Assembly (NCBI GenBank): GCA_947074205.1
Contig: CAMTOQ010000023.1
Location: 1 to 47,600 of the forward strand
Length of the DNA: 47,600 nt
DNA from: an uncultured Bacteroides sp.
GTDB lineage: Bacteria > Bacteroidota > Bacteroidia > Bacteroidales > Bacteroidaceae
Direction: 5' to 3'
Shown here: in pieces, positions 26,336 to 34,459 of the stretch
Numbering within the stretch: position 1 is the stretch's first letter
Layout of the letters: each line of letters starts with the position of its first letter
Notes under the pieces: model-generated
Told to the model about the DNA's origin: nothing
Database searches by the model: none
What the model saw: only the letters and a program-made list of their open reading frames with translations
Translations under genes and position numbers: made by a program

Positions 26336-28831
26336 TCATTCTCTCGCCATCGTCTCGGGGGCACCAAGATAAGAAGGCTTTAATCCACCTAGATCAATCA
26401 TAATCTTTTGGATTACCAAAGCCGGGTCTAAAGGGCGAATGCGTAAGGTGTGTTGACCTGTGCCGGACAGCGTATGTATCGTTTCGCTATCAATCACGTG
26501 TTCGGCCTGCCATCTACCCAAGTCGCCATTGTAGTGGCCATTGATATTGACTATTTGCTCGGGCGCACCATCTAGGCTGATGGCATAGCTCAATCCTCTA
26601 TTCTCATTAAAGTTGAGCGTAGGCGAGAAGCGGATGATTACTTTAGCTTCACCACTTTGGTTCGTCACAAAGTCGTACTCCACATAGGTATTGGCTGTTG
26701 GTGTGGCAGTATTGGGTAGGGTGGTGATGGCCGATAGCGTACGCCCCATGTTGGGTATAGTGACCCATTCCACGGGTGCTTCGGCTGAGGCTCGGGTATA
26801 GTGTTCGGCCTCCATGGCTAGGTAGCCATTGTTCTCGGTAAATAGATTAGACTGCTTCTGCGGTGCTACCTCTATATATGATACAGCAGGCATGATGTTG
26901 TGCGGTGGATGATTCCACGACGTATAGCCGATGTGGGTTTGATCCATCATGTGCTGCCACTTGCCGTTGGCCATTACATGGTTGTAGTGGTGGGTCAACA
27001 CAGAGTCGCGCTCAAAGTATCCTTTCGCTTTATCAGCCCATTGGTTGGCTTCGGGGTTGTTGTCTGCAACCAAGGCACGGTTCATCGCTACGACATAGTA
27101 CAAGTCGTAGAGATTGGAACAGGCCTGTATGGGATAGAGCACCAGTTGATCGAAAGCGTCACGTTGCTCTTGTGGCAGCAGGTAGTAAAGCTTCAAGGCT
27201 TGGAGCAGCAAGGCCTCATAGTCGCCTCTCACTGTGGCCCATTCGTTGTAGTTGGCCAAACTATAGGTGCGGTCGTTCAATAGCTCGGGTGTGATGCGGC
27301 GATTGTATTTGGCATACATATCCAGCAAGTAGGCGATCTGCTCGGCATACTGTGGGCCGAAGATCTGTGTGCAAAATTCCACCGTATGTTCAAATAGATT
27401 CTCTGCATTAAAGCTATCGGGGTTCCAAGCCATATCTAAGAAGAAGGTGATGGGGTATTCCATCGGTTTGAGGTCGCCCACATTCACCACCCAAAGCTCC
27501 TTCACACCGTGGTTGTAGGTTAGATCCATCTGCTCCCATACGCGTTGTATCTGCGAGATATTCACCCATTTGGAGTTGCGGGGTGCTCCCACATAGTCGA
27601 AATGATAGTACATGCCATAGCCACCTTTGCGGGGTTTAGCATCTAGCAGAGGGAGTTTGCGTACATTGCCCCAGTTATCATCGCAGAGCAATAGCGTCAC
27701 ATCATCGGGCACGCGCATTCCTTTGTCGTAATAGTCTTGTACCTCCTTGTAGAGCGCCCACACTTGAGGTGTTTCGCTCGCTTTCTTGCCCGTGACATCG
27801 GCGATGATCCTGCGTTGGTCTTTCACGATATTTTGTAGCAACTGTATGTTCGACTCCTCGCTCATGGGTTCATCGCCATCGCCACGCATACCTACCGTAA
27901 TCACCGATTCCCAGTCTTTGGCACGTTCCATTCCGGTGCGCCAAAACTCCTGCAAACCTTTCTTATTGGTGTTGTAGTTCCATTCGCCCTTTCCGGTGCG
28001 CTTCCAGTCTTGCTGAGCCAGTGCCATTGGTTCGTGGTGCGATGTGCTCATCACTATGCCCATCTCATTGGCTAGCGGTCCGTTTAGCGGGTCATCGTCA
28101 TAAAAGGCGCTGGCCCACATGGCCGGCCATAGGAAGTTACCCTTCAGACGCAATATCAGTTCGAACACATCGGCATAAAACTTACTATTGAAGCCGCCGT
28201 AGGTCTTGCCGGCCCAGCCACCTAGTGCGGGCCATTCATCATTGAGGAAGATGCCTCGATACTTCACGGCAGGCTCGCCATCGGTATAAGTTCCCTCTTT
28301 TATTGCTATGATTTCTTGTTTCTCAATAGGCACATCGGCCCAGTAATACCAAGGGGATACACCCATTTGTGCGCAGAGTTCGTAGATACCGTAGATGGTA
28401 CCTCGTTTATCGCTACCTGCTATTACCACTGCTTTCTCTACACCCGGGAAAGGATGTGACACAGTAGTCAGGATATATTTTTCGTTTTTATCTTTCAGTG
28501 CATTGCCATCGAGCTTGCCTTCGTGGATTAACTCTTTAATCCATTTGTTGTGCTCGATGCTACCCACAATCAGCATATTGCTGGTGTGTGGTGTTTCTAT
28601 CAATTGAGGTTTCATGCCTGTTACCTTTTCTGCATCGCTCTGCAGGTGGTGAATGGCACGAATAATGCCTTTATCTTCGTGTTGATCGATCAAGATGGGG
28701 AGTGCTTGTTCGGGGCTGATCCATACGAAACTCCCGTTGGGCACCACAAAACGTTCGGCAGCGTGCAAGCACGGCCTGCAGTAGAGTAGTGTTATAAGTA
28801 GAAGGAAGAAAATGTGTTGAGGGGTTTTCAT
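26336..28831 (-). CDS. GH115 alpha-glucuronidase
   Basis: The start at 28831 gives an 831-residue protein opening with a signal peptide (KTPQHIFFLLLITLLYC, cleavage near HAA). An upstream ATG at 28852 would add seven residues. GH115 features: an N-terminal alpha/beta domain (to about 180) with AGSDKRGTIYGIYELC, then the catalytic barrel with KYRGIFLNDEWPALGGWA, KGNFLWPAMWASAF, TVGMRGDGDEPM, LLLCDDNWGNVRKLP and ELWVVNVGDLKPMEYP. A helical region and a C-terminal beta-sandwich follow (about 680-825). The family removes glucuronic or 4-O-methylglucuronic acid from xylan or arabinogalactan, including internal residues. It lies 144 bp behind its SusCD pair; an intercistronic hairpin lies between. 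Confidence 0.93.
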   Translation of the reverse strand: MKTPQHIFFLLLITLLYCRPCLHAAERFVVPNGSFVWISPEQALPILIDQHEDKGIIRAIHHLQSDAEKVTGMKPQLIETPHTSNMLIVGSIEHNKWIKELIHEGKLDGNALKDKNEKYILTTVSHPFPGVEKAVVIAGSDKRGTIYGIYELCAQMGVSPWYYWADVPIEKQEIIAIKEGTYTDGEPAVKYRGIFLNDEWPALGGWAGKTYGGFNSKFYADVFELILRLKGNFLWPAMWASAFYDDDPLNGPLANEMGIVMSTSHHEPMALAQQDWKRTGKGEWNYNTNKKGLQEFWRTGMERAKDWESVITVGMRGDGDEPMSEESNIQLLQNIVKDQRRIIADVTGKKASETPQVWALYKEVQDYYDKGMRVPDDVTLLLCDDNWGNVRKLPLLDAKPRKGGYGMYYHFDYVGAPRNSKWVNISQIQRVWEQMDLTYNHGVKELWVVNVGDLKPMEYPITFFLDMAWNPDSFNAENLFEHTVEFCTQIFGPQYAEQIAYLLDMYAKYNRRITPELLNDRTYSLANYNEWATVRGDYEALLLQALKLYYLLPQEQRDAFDQLVLYPIQACSNLYDLYYVVAMNRALVADNNPEANQWADKAKGYFERDSVLTHHYNHVMANGKWQHMMDQTHIGYTSWNHPPHNIMPAVSYIEVAPQKQSNLFTENNGYLAMEAEHYTRASAEAPVEWVTIPNMGRTLSAITTLPNTATPTANTYVEYDFVTNQSGEAKVIIRFSPTLNFNENRGLSYAISLDGAPEQIVNINGHYNGDLGRWQAEHVIDSETIHTLSGTGQHTLRIRPLDPALVIQKIMIDLGGLKPSYLGAPETMARE

Positions 28832-28859
28832 AAGTGTTAAGTATATAAACATTTGGCGT

Positions 28860-28896
28860 AATGAGAGAATAGCACCTAGGGAACTATTCTCTCATT
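28860..28896 (-). other. Perfect 13-bp intercistronic hairpin between SusD and GH115
   Basis: AATGAGAGAATAG (28860-28872) is the exact reverse complement of CTATTCTCTCATT (28884-28896), with an 11-base loop. On the minus transcript it lies after the SusD stop and before the GH115 start, without a U-run. An mRNA-stabilising or partial terminator element is the likely role. Confidence 0.6.
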
Positions 28897-28975
28897 TTCC
28901 AAAAGAGGGAAAACAATCTGACTACCTAAAAACTATATATGCTAGTTGAAAACTTTGCATGAAATGTAATACGTG

Positions 28976-30934
28976 TTAGTATCCTGGATTCTGATAAGCG
29001 GCTTTTTCGTCGGCCGTCATCTCTAAACCTTCGAGCTGTCCGGTGGGGATTGGACGAAGATAAAGATAATCCGCTATATCGCGTGTCACTGTCTGAGGTG
29101 TGTGGTCGCCATAGCTAGCACCGCAAATCTCATATGTGCCGGCACGCTGTTTCCATGTCTGTGTGCGGGCTAGGTCGAACCAGCGATAGCCTTCACCATA
29201 GAACTCGCGCGAACGTTCGTCTAGGATGTAGTCGATGGTGATAGTGGCAGGTGTAGCGCTAGTCATAGCACTGCTAAAGTCGGCAGTTTTAGCTGCGTCG
29301 TCGGCGTTGCTATAGCTCCACTTTCCGGCACGGGCACGAAGCACGTTCACCAAGTCGAGGGCAGTCATACCGCTTGTAGTCGATGCACCTTTCACGGCAG
29401 CTTCGGCTGCTACCAAGTAGAGTTCAGAGAACTTCAAGATGTTGTAAGGTCGTGTGCTACCTGCATTGGGTTGTCCCAATCCGTCGCCATTGTCTGTACG
29501 ATAAGGACCGAGTTTCCAAAGACCAGGATAAACAATGCGGCTGATGCCACTAGGGGCTACTACAAAGTCCGAACGTCCTGGCAGTGTACCTGCGCCGATG
29601 TTACCATTGCCTTGTCCGCTAGGATAGGTGATAGCAGTTTCGGGCTCTTCGCCAAGGAAGCTCAAGATAGCACCACCTGGATAGACAACCATATCATTGG
29701 CATTGTACACAAATGGGGCACTGTTGCCACCTTTTGGCCAGTTGGCACGATATACAGTGGTGAAAGTACCATCGTAGCGCGAGTCATTGGTCTTATCGGC
29801 AAAGATGTCACGCACCACATTGATGGTGGGGCACATACGTGTCCATGGGCGGCCTAGAGGCTGTGTGGCAGCACGTTGCACAGGGTTGATCTTGCTGCTG
29901 CTGGCCCAGTTGCCATCTATCGAACTGGTCATTGTGGTATAGTTCCAAGTCATCATCCATCCGGCGAAGTTGTCGGGCGCACCACCACTACCGTAAGTCA
30001 AGCTACCACCATTGTAGTATTCGCTTTCTTGGGTATGGTCGGCGTAGAGCAAAATCTCGTTGTTGCGGTCGTTAGGACCAAGGTTCACCATATAGAATGT
30101 CTCTTGCAAACCAAATGGACCAGGGTTGTTGATCGCTGTAGTGGCGATGTCGTACGCTTGCTGGTAGTACCATTGCGATGTCTTTCCATCGGGGTCCACA
30201 CGGCTACATTCTGGGTAGGTGGGAATATTGTTGGGATTATCCAACCACCATCCGTAGGTTAGGTAGGCCTTAGCTAACGTCAATCGAGCTACTGTTTTGG
30301 TGGCAGCACCTGTTAAGCGTCCCACTTCGGGTAGATCGGCAACTGCAGTGAGCAGATCGGGGAAGATAGCCTTGGTATACACTTCGGGCACGGTGTTGCG
30401 AGTAGATACGCGCGAAGGAGAGGTGTTGAACTTCAACTCGCCTGCACCTAGATCGAGTGGCACACCACCGAAGGTCTGTACCAACAAGAAGTAGTCGAAA
30501 GCACGGAAGAAGCGAGCTTCGGCGATCAAACTGTTGTCGATGCCTGCCTCTTCGGCATTTTCAATGATACCACTAGCTGTGTTGATGTTAGGGAATGCGG
30601 CACCCCACAATACATCCGATCGGCTACTGCTAGGGGTCAAGCTACCCACACCCGAGAGGTCGGCATCCTTGAAGTTACCATCGGCCGACTGTGCATAAGT
30701 AGCTTCGTCTGTACCTGTTTGGCAAGAGTTGTAGTAGTAGGCCTGTCCATAGATATAGCGTAGGTGGGCATACATAGAGGTCAATCCACCATATACACCG
30801 GCTTCAGTTTTAAAGAATCCTGGTTCGAAGAAGCTGCGAGGCTGTTCGTCCAATACATATCCGCACGAAGAGGCGAGCAATAGCGCCAGAGCAGCGGGTG
30901 CGGCTTGTTTGATTTTATAGATTATATTTTTCAT
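28976..30934 (-). CDS. SusD-like lipoprotein, second PUL
   Basis: This 652-residue lipoprotein has Cys24 in LLLASSCGY. The SusD/RagB fold is shown by FRAFDYFLLVQTFGGVPLD, the TPR-like helices around it, and the C-terminal LDERSREFYGEGYRWFDLARTQTW and a PGY end. It is about 150 residues longer than the first SusD, with extra Gly/Ser/Asn-rich loops in the middle (about 290-450) that probably shape the binding face. It is translated directly behind its SusC partner (19-bp gap). The substrate is unknown; context suggests a glucuronic-acid-decorated plant polysaccharide. Confidence 0.93.
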   Translation of the reverse strand: MKNIIYKIKQAAPAALALLLASSCGYVLDEQPRSFFEPGFFKTEAGVYGGLTSMYAHLRYIYGQAYYYNSCQTGTDEATYAQSADGNFKDADLSGVGSLTPSSSRSDVLWGAAFPNINTASGIIENAEEAGIDNSLIAEARFFRAFDYFLLVQTFGGVPLDLGAGELKFNTSPSRVSTRNTVPEVYTKAIFPDLLTAVADLPEVGRLTGAATKTVARLTLAKAYLTYGWWLDNPNNIPTYPECSRVDPDGKTSQWYYQQAYDIATTAINNPGPFGLQETFYMVNLGPNDRNNEILLYADHTQESEYYNGGSLTYGSGGAPDNFAGWMMTWNYTTMTSSIDGNWASSSKINPVQRAATQPLGRPWTRMCPTINVVRDIFADKTNDSRYDGTFTTVYRANWPKGGNSAPFVYNANDMVVYPGGAILSFLGEEPETAITYPSGQGNGNIGAGTLPGRSDFVVAPSGISRIVYPGLWKLGPYRTDNGDGLGQPNAGSTRPYNILKFSELYLVAAEAAVKGASTTSGMTALDLVNVLRARAGKWSYSNADDAAKTADFSSAMTSATPATITIDYILDERSREFYGEGYRWFDLARTQTWKQRAGTYEICGASYGDHTPQTVTRDIADYLYLRPIPTGQLEGLEMTADEKAAYQNPGY

Positions 30935-30953
30935 AACAGTATATGCTTTGATA

Positions 30954-33900
30954 TTAGAATGTTAGATTTAGGCCCATAAGGAAGTTGCGTGTAGCGGGGG
31001 TGTTGGTTCCCACGATAGGGAATCGGCTCACCATGCTCACAGCCACGTTTTGATCGCCCAATGAGTTGGTTTCGGGATCTAGGCCACACTCGTTTTTGTA
31101 AGGCGAGAACAGTACGAACGGATTCTGGATAGTGGCATAAACACGCAAAGTTTTGATGCCGAAGTTTCTCAATTTAGGCAGACTGTCGAAGTTGTAGCCT
31201 AGGGTGATGGTGCGTACTTTCATGAAAGAGGCTTTGAAGTAGCCCAATGTAGAACCATATTTAGGGTTGTCACCACTCATGATACCACCGGGTTTAGGAT
31301 AGGTAGCATCTGTGTTTTCGGGTGTCCAGTAGTCCACCTTAACGTTGTTGCGGCGACCGCTCAACATATTGAGATAACCGTTGGATGAGTGTAGCGAACT
31401 GATAAGTTTACCACCACACTGGAAGGCACCAATTACTGTTAAGTCTAGACCTTTCCAAGCCACGCGTGTGTTGAAACCTCCTTGGAACTTAGGCTCCATG
31501 CTGATGATCTGACGGTCTTCTGTACCGATTTGACGCACAGGTGTGCCGTCGGCATTGTATTCGCCGGTATATTTCACCTTAATCATACCCACGTTACCAC
31601 CCGGTTCGAGGATATTCAAATAAGGATCGCCCTCTTGCCATAGACCTGTCTTTTCGTAATCGAAGATAGAGTTGATGGGGTAGCCCACAAACCAGTTGTT
31701 GGCTTCGTCGCGTTCTTGGCCCGATGCCAATGATACGAGCTTGTTGCGGTTGGCATAGATGTTCAATCCGGCTTCCCAAGTCCATCCGTTGCGGTTCTCG
31801 AAGATGATACCGTTTACGCTGAACTCCACACCCTTGTTTTGAGTCTTACCGATATTGCCCATATAGCTGTTTACACCCGATGTAGCAGGTAGATTGACGT
31901 TGAGCAGCAAATCGTGTGTCTTTTGGATATAGTATTCGATGCTACCCGATAGGCGACCACCGAATAATGTAGCGTCTACACCCACGTTCCATGTAGTAGA
32001 GTATTCCCATCCTAGTGCTGTATTGGGCAGAGCCGAAACATAGTAGCCTGTAGAATAGTTGGTGCCGAAGTTGTAAGGACGTGTGCTTAGCATACCCAGT
32101 GTAGAGTAGGGAGCTACTGCCTGATTGGAAGTCTGTCCGTAACCGGCACGAATCTTCAAGATGTCAATGACGTCTACGTTTTCCATAAACTCTTCCTTCT
32201 TGATGTTCCAACCTAGTGAAACAGCAGGGTAGGTGTGCCACTGGTGGCCTTTGGCTAGGCGCGATGAGGCATCCGAACGGATAGTGGCCATCAACATATA
32301 CTTATTGTCATACGAGTACATCACACGACCCATAAACGATAATAGACCGCTCTTTTCATAAGCTTGGTTGCCGGGGTTCACCGTGATCTCGCCATCGGCA
32401 CGACCTATATTATAGTATTGGAAATAAGAGGCAGGGATATCCTTACCCGCCATATACGATCTAGTGTATTTAGTCTGCTCGGCAGAGTACATAGCCACCA
32501 CGTTGAGCTGATGCTTGTCGTTGAAAGTACGATCGTAAGTCAAAAGATTCTCTACGGCCCAGTTGACTGTTTCGGTGTGCTGAATAGATGCACTCGACTC
32601 TGTGGTAGGGTTACTGCTGTTTACCCCTTCGCCGGTGAATGCACCCGTCTTGCCACCACGGTAGTTCATACCCACATTGATGCGATACTTCAGCCCTTTC
32701 ACCCATGGGCATTCCACTTGTCCATAGAAAGTGTTGTACGATCCGATGGCTGTAGACTCGTTTACCCATTCCTCGCTTAGATTGTTGAGTACACTCTTGG
32801 TAATGACCCATTGCTCGTCTAGTGGCATCAATATTGTTCTTCTTAATGAACCATTTTCATTATAAGGATTGGCGATTGGCGATGCACTCAATACGTTGTA
32901 CATACCTATCTGTCCGCCCTTGGTCATGTTGTAGTTGGTGATAGTCGATGCTCCGAAGCGGAAATAGTCGCCAACACCTTGATCTATTGTAGCACGAATG
33001 TTGTAGCGCTCGAATGACTGAGTAGGGATGTTCGACTCATCATAATAGTAGCCCACACCTACGCTGTAACTACCGTTGCGTGTACCATTGGCCACACTCA
33101 CGTCGTGACTGGTGACGATGGCATTGCGGTAGAACATATCTTGCCAATCGGTGTTGGTCGTATCCGACTCATCGAGTGAGTTGGTGTACATACCTGCATC
33201 TTTGCGCAACTGAGCAAACTCAGCACCGTTCATCATCGGATAGTCCGAGAATACCTTCTTCAAGCCGAAATAGCCGTTATAGCTGACACGTGCCGATTGT
33301 CCTTCGGTGCCTTTATAGGTCGTGATAAGAATCACACCATTGGCACCACGCGAACCATAGATAGCGGTAGAGGATGCATCTTTTAGAATGTCCATGCTCT
33401 TGATATCGCTAGGGTTGATATCCGACAGGTTGCCCATGAAAGGAATACCGTCGAGCACCACCAATGGATCGTTCGAAGCTGTCAACGAACGAGTACCACG
33501 TATGCGTATTTGCATATTAGCACCGGGTTGCGAAGACGTTTGTGTCATGTCTACCCCTGCAATACGACCTTGCAGTGCATAAGTTATATTGGTAGCAGGC
33601 ACCTCGCGCAACACGCCCCCTTGTACCGAGGCGATAGAGCCGGTAACGTCCGACTTGCGTGCAGTACCATAACCTACAACCACTACTTCTTCCAGCGTGC
33701 GGCTGTCTTCTTCTAATGTAATCTGAATCTGCTGGCGCCCGCGTATATGCACCTCTTGTGTGATGTAGCCCACATAGGTCACAATCAATGCGCCTTCGGC
33801 TGGTGCCTGTAGTGTGAAGTTTCCTTGTAAGTCGGTGACGGTTCCGCTGCTAGTGCCTTTCACCAAGACACTGGCGCCAATAATAGGATCATTGTTGAGG

Positions 33901-34010
33901 TCTGTCACTTTCCCTCTCACGGTGATGTTTTGCGCCGATACCCAGAATGGTAGGCAACCGATGAGAAAGAGGAAGACCATCATCTTAAATTTAAAATTAG
34001 TGCTTCTCAT
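30954..34010 (-). CDS. SusC-like TonB-dependent transporter, second PUL
   Basis: This 1018-residue protein has a signal peptide ending in VSAQ (near residue 27). A carboxypeptidase-like domain follows (about 29-110), then a TonB-box-like TLEEVVVVGYG, a plug with DPLVVLDGIPF and STAIYGSRGANGVILITT, and a beta barrel ending NLTF. It is the outer-membrane importer for the second PUL, paired with the SusD-like gene and divergent from the HTCS sensor. The two SusC proteins of the window differ clearly in the barrel, consistent with different ligands. Confidence 0.95.
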   Translation of the reverse strand: MRSTNFKFKMMVFLFLIGCLPFWVSAQNITVRGKVTDLNNDPIIGASVLVKGTSSGTVTDLQGNFTLQAPAEGALIVTYVGYITQEVHIRGRQQIQITLEEDSRTLEEVVVVGYGTARKSDVTGSIASVQGGVLREVPATNITYALQGRIAGVDMTQTSSQPGANMQIRIRGTRSLTASNDPLVVLDGIPFMGNLSDINPSDIKSMDILKDASSTAIYGSRGANGVILITTYKGTEGQSARVSYNGYFGLKKVFSDYPMMNGAEFAQLRKDAGMYTNSLDESDTTNTDWQDMFYRNAIVTSHDVSVANGTRNGSYSVGVGYYYDESNIPTQSFERYNIRATIDQGVGDYFRFGASTITNYNMTKGGQIGMYNVLSASPIANPYNENGSLRRTILMPLDEQWVITKSVLNNLSEEWVNESTAIGSYNTFYGQVECPWVKGLKYRINVGMNYRGGKTGAFTGEGVNSSNPTTESSASIQHTETVNWAVENLLTYDRTFNDKHQLNVVAMYSAEQTKYTRSYMAGKDIPASYFQYYNIGRADGEITVNPGNQAYEKSGLLSFMGRVMYSYDNKYMLMATIRSDASSRLAKGHQWHTYPAVSLGWNIKKEEFMENVDVIDILKIRAGYGQTSNQAVAPYSTLGMLSTRPYNFGTNYSTGYYVSALPNTALGWEYSTTWNVGVDATLFGGRLSGSIEYYIQKTHDLLLNVNLPATSGVNSYMGNIGKTQNKGVEFSVNGIIFENRNGWTWEAGLNIYANRNKLVSLASGQERDEANNWFVGYPINSIFDYEKTGLWQEGDPYLNILEPGGNVGMIKVKYTGEYNADGTPVRQIGTEDRQIISMEPKFQGGFNTRVAWKGLDLTVIGAFQCGGKLISSLHSSNGYLNMLSGRRNNVKVDYWTPENTDATYPKPGGIMSGDNPKYGSTLGYFKASFMKVRTITLGYNFDSLPKLRNFGIKTLRVYATIQNPFVLFSPYKNECGLDPETNSLGDQNVAVSMVSRFPIVGTNTPATRNFLMGLNLTF

Positions 34011-34171
34011 AAAACATTGTTTTTAGGTTACAAAATATTATACAAATGTTATTGCTTCAAGGTTAACAGGGTCAACGAAACAGGGCTATTCGAGAGGCTT
34101 TTATTAGGTGTTTTTTCGCCATTTTGGTGGATAGCCTTACTCAGCTCGGTGAGTGGCCTTTGCCTGCTTGC

Positions 34172-34187
34172 TGGCAAGCGCTTGCCA
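34172..34187. repeat. Perfect 16-bp palindrome TGGCAAGCGCTTGCCA
   Basis: The sequence equals its own reverse complement. Its first 11 bases recur at 34233-34243. It could be a regulator operator or a dispersed palindromic repeat. Confidence 0.6.
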
Positions 34188-34267
34188 CCACGGTGAGTAG
34201 CCCTTGTCACCAACCGTATCGTTACTATTGGTTGGCAAGCGCTCTACAGCCCTATTTTTCGTTAATG

Positions 34268-34275
34268 CAAACTTA
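34268..34275 (-). promoter_or_regulatory. Candidate -7 promoter box (TAAGTTTG, minus) for SusC
   Basis: Exact TAnnTTTG match on the minus strand, about 260 bp before the SusC start. If used, the palindrome cluster would lie in a long leader RNA. Confidence 0.35.
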
Positions 34276-34423
34276 CTTTATTTATATCTAACGGTTTGTT
34301 CGGCGAATCGCCAAAACTTGTCATACGGTTACTTTGCTTTGCTGAATGTTACAAGTACTTTCCTTCATGTTACATCGTTTCGATTCATGTATCAAAAGGG
34401 GGCAATTTGTAGTGCAGAAGGTA

Positions 34424-34431
34424 TATATTTG
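34424..34431 (+). promoter_or_regulatory. Candidate -7 promoter box (TATATTTG) for the HTCS gene
   Basis: Exact TAnnTTTG match 28 bp before the HTCS ATG, implying a very short leader. Confidence 0.6.
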
Positions 34432-34459
34432 AATAATCTATACTAAAGAAAACCAGTTT

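Larger units (their letters stand above)
34011..34459. promoter_or_regulatory. 449-bp divergent SusC/HTCS control region
   Basis: The region holds a perfect 16-bp palindrome at 34172-34187, a second copy of its left part at 34233-34243, repeated GGTGAGTRGCC words at 34148 and 34192, and a CCAACC...GGTTGG dyad near 34210-34235. Promoter boxes are at 34268-34275 (minus) and 34424-34431 (plus). The small ORFs here look spurious. It is the natural place for HTCS binding, which is inferred. Confidence 0.55.

Noticed and set aside
34204..34446. 80-codon plus ORF before the HTCS gene
   Set aside because: It covers the palindrome region and promoter box and has an unnatural composition; better read as control DNA.
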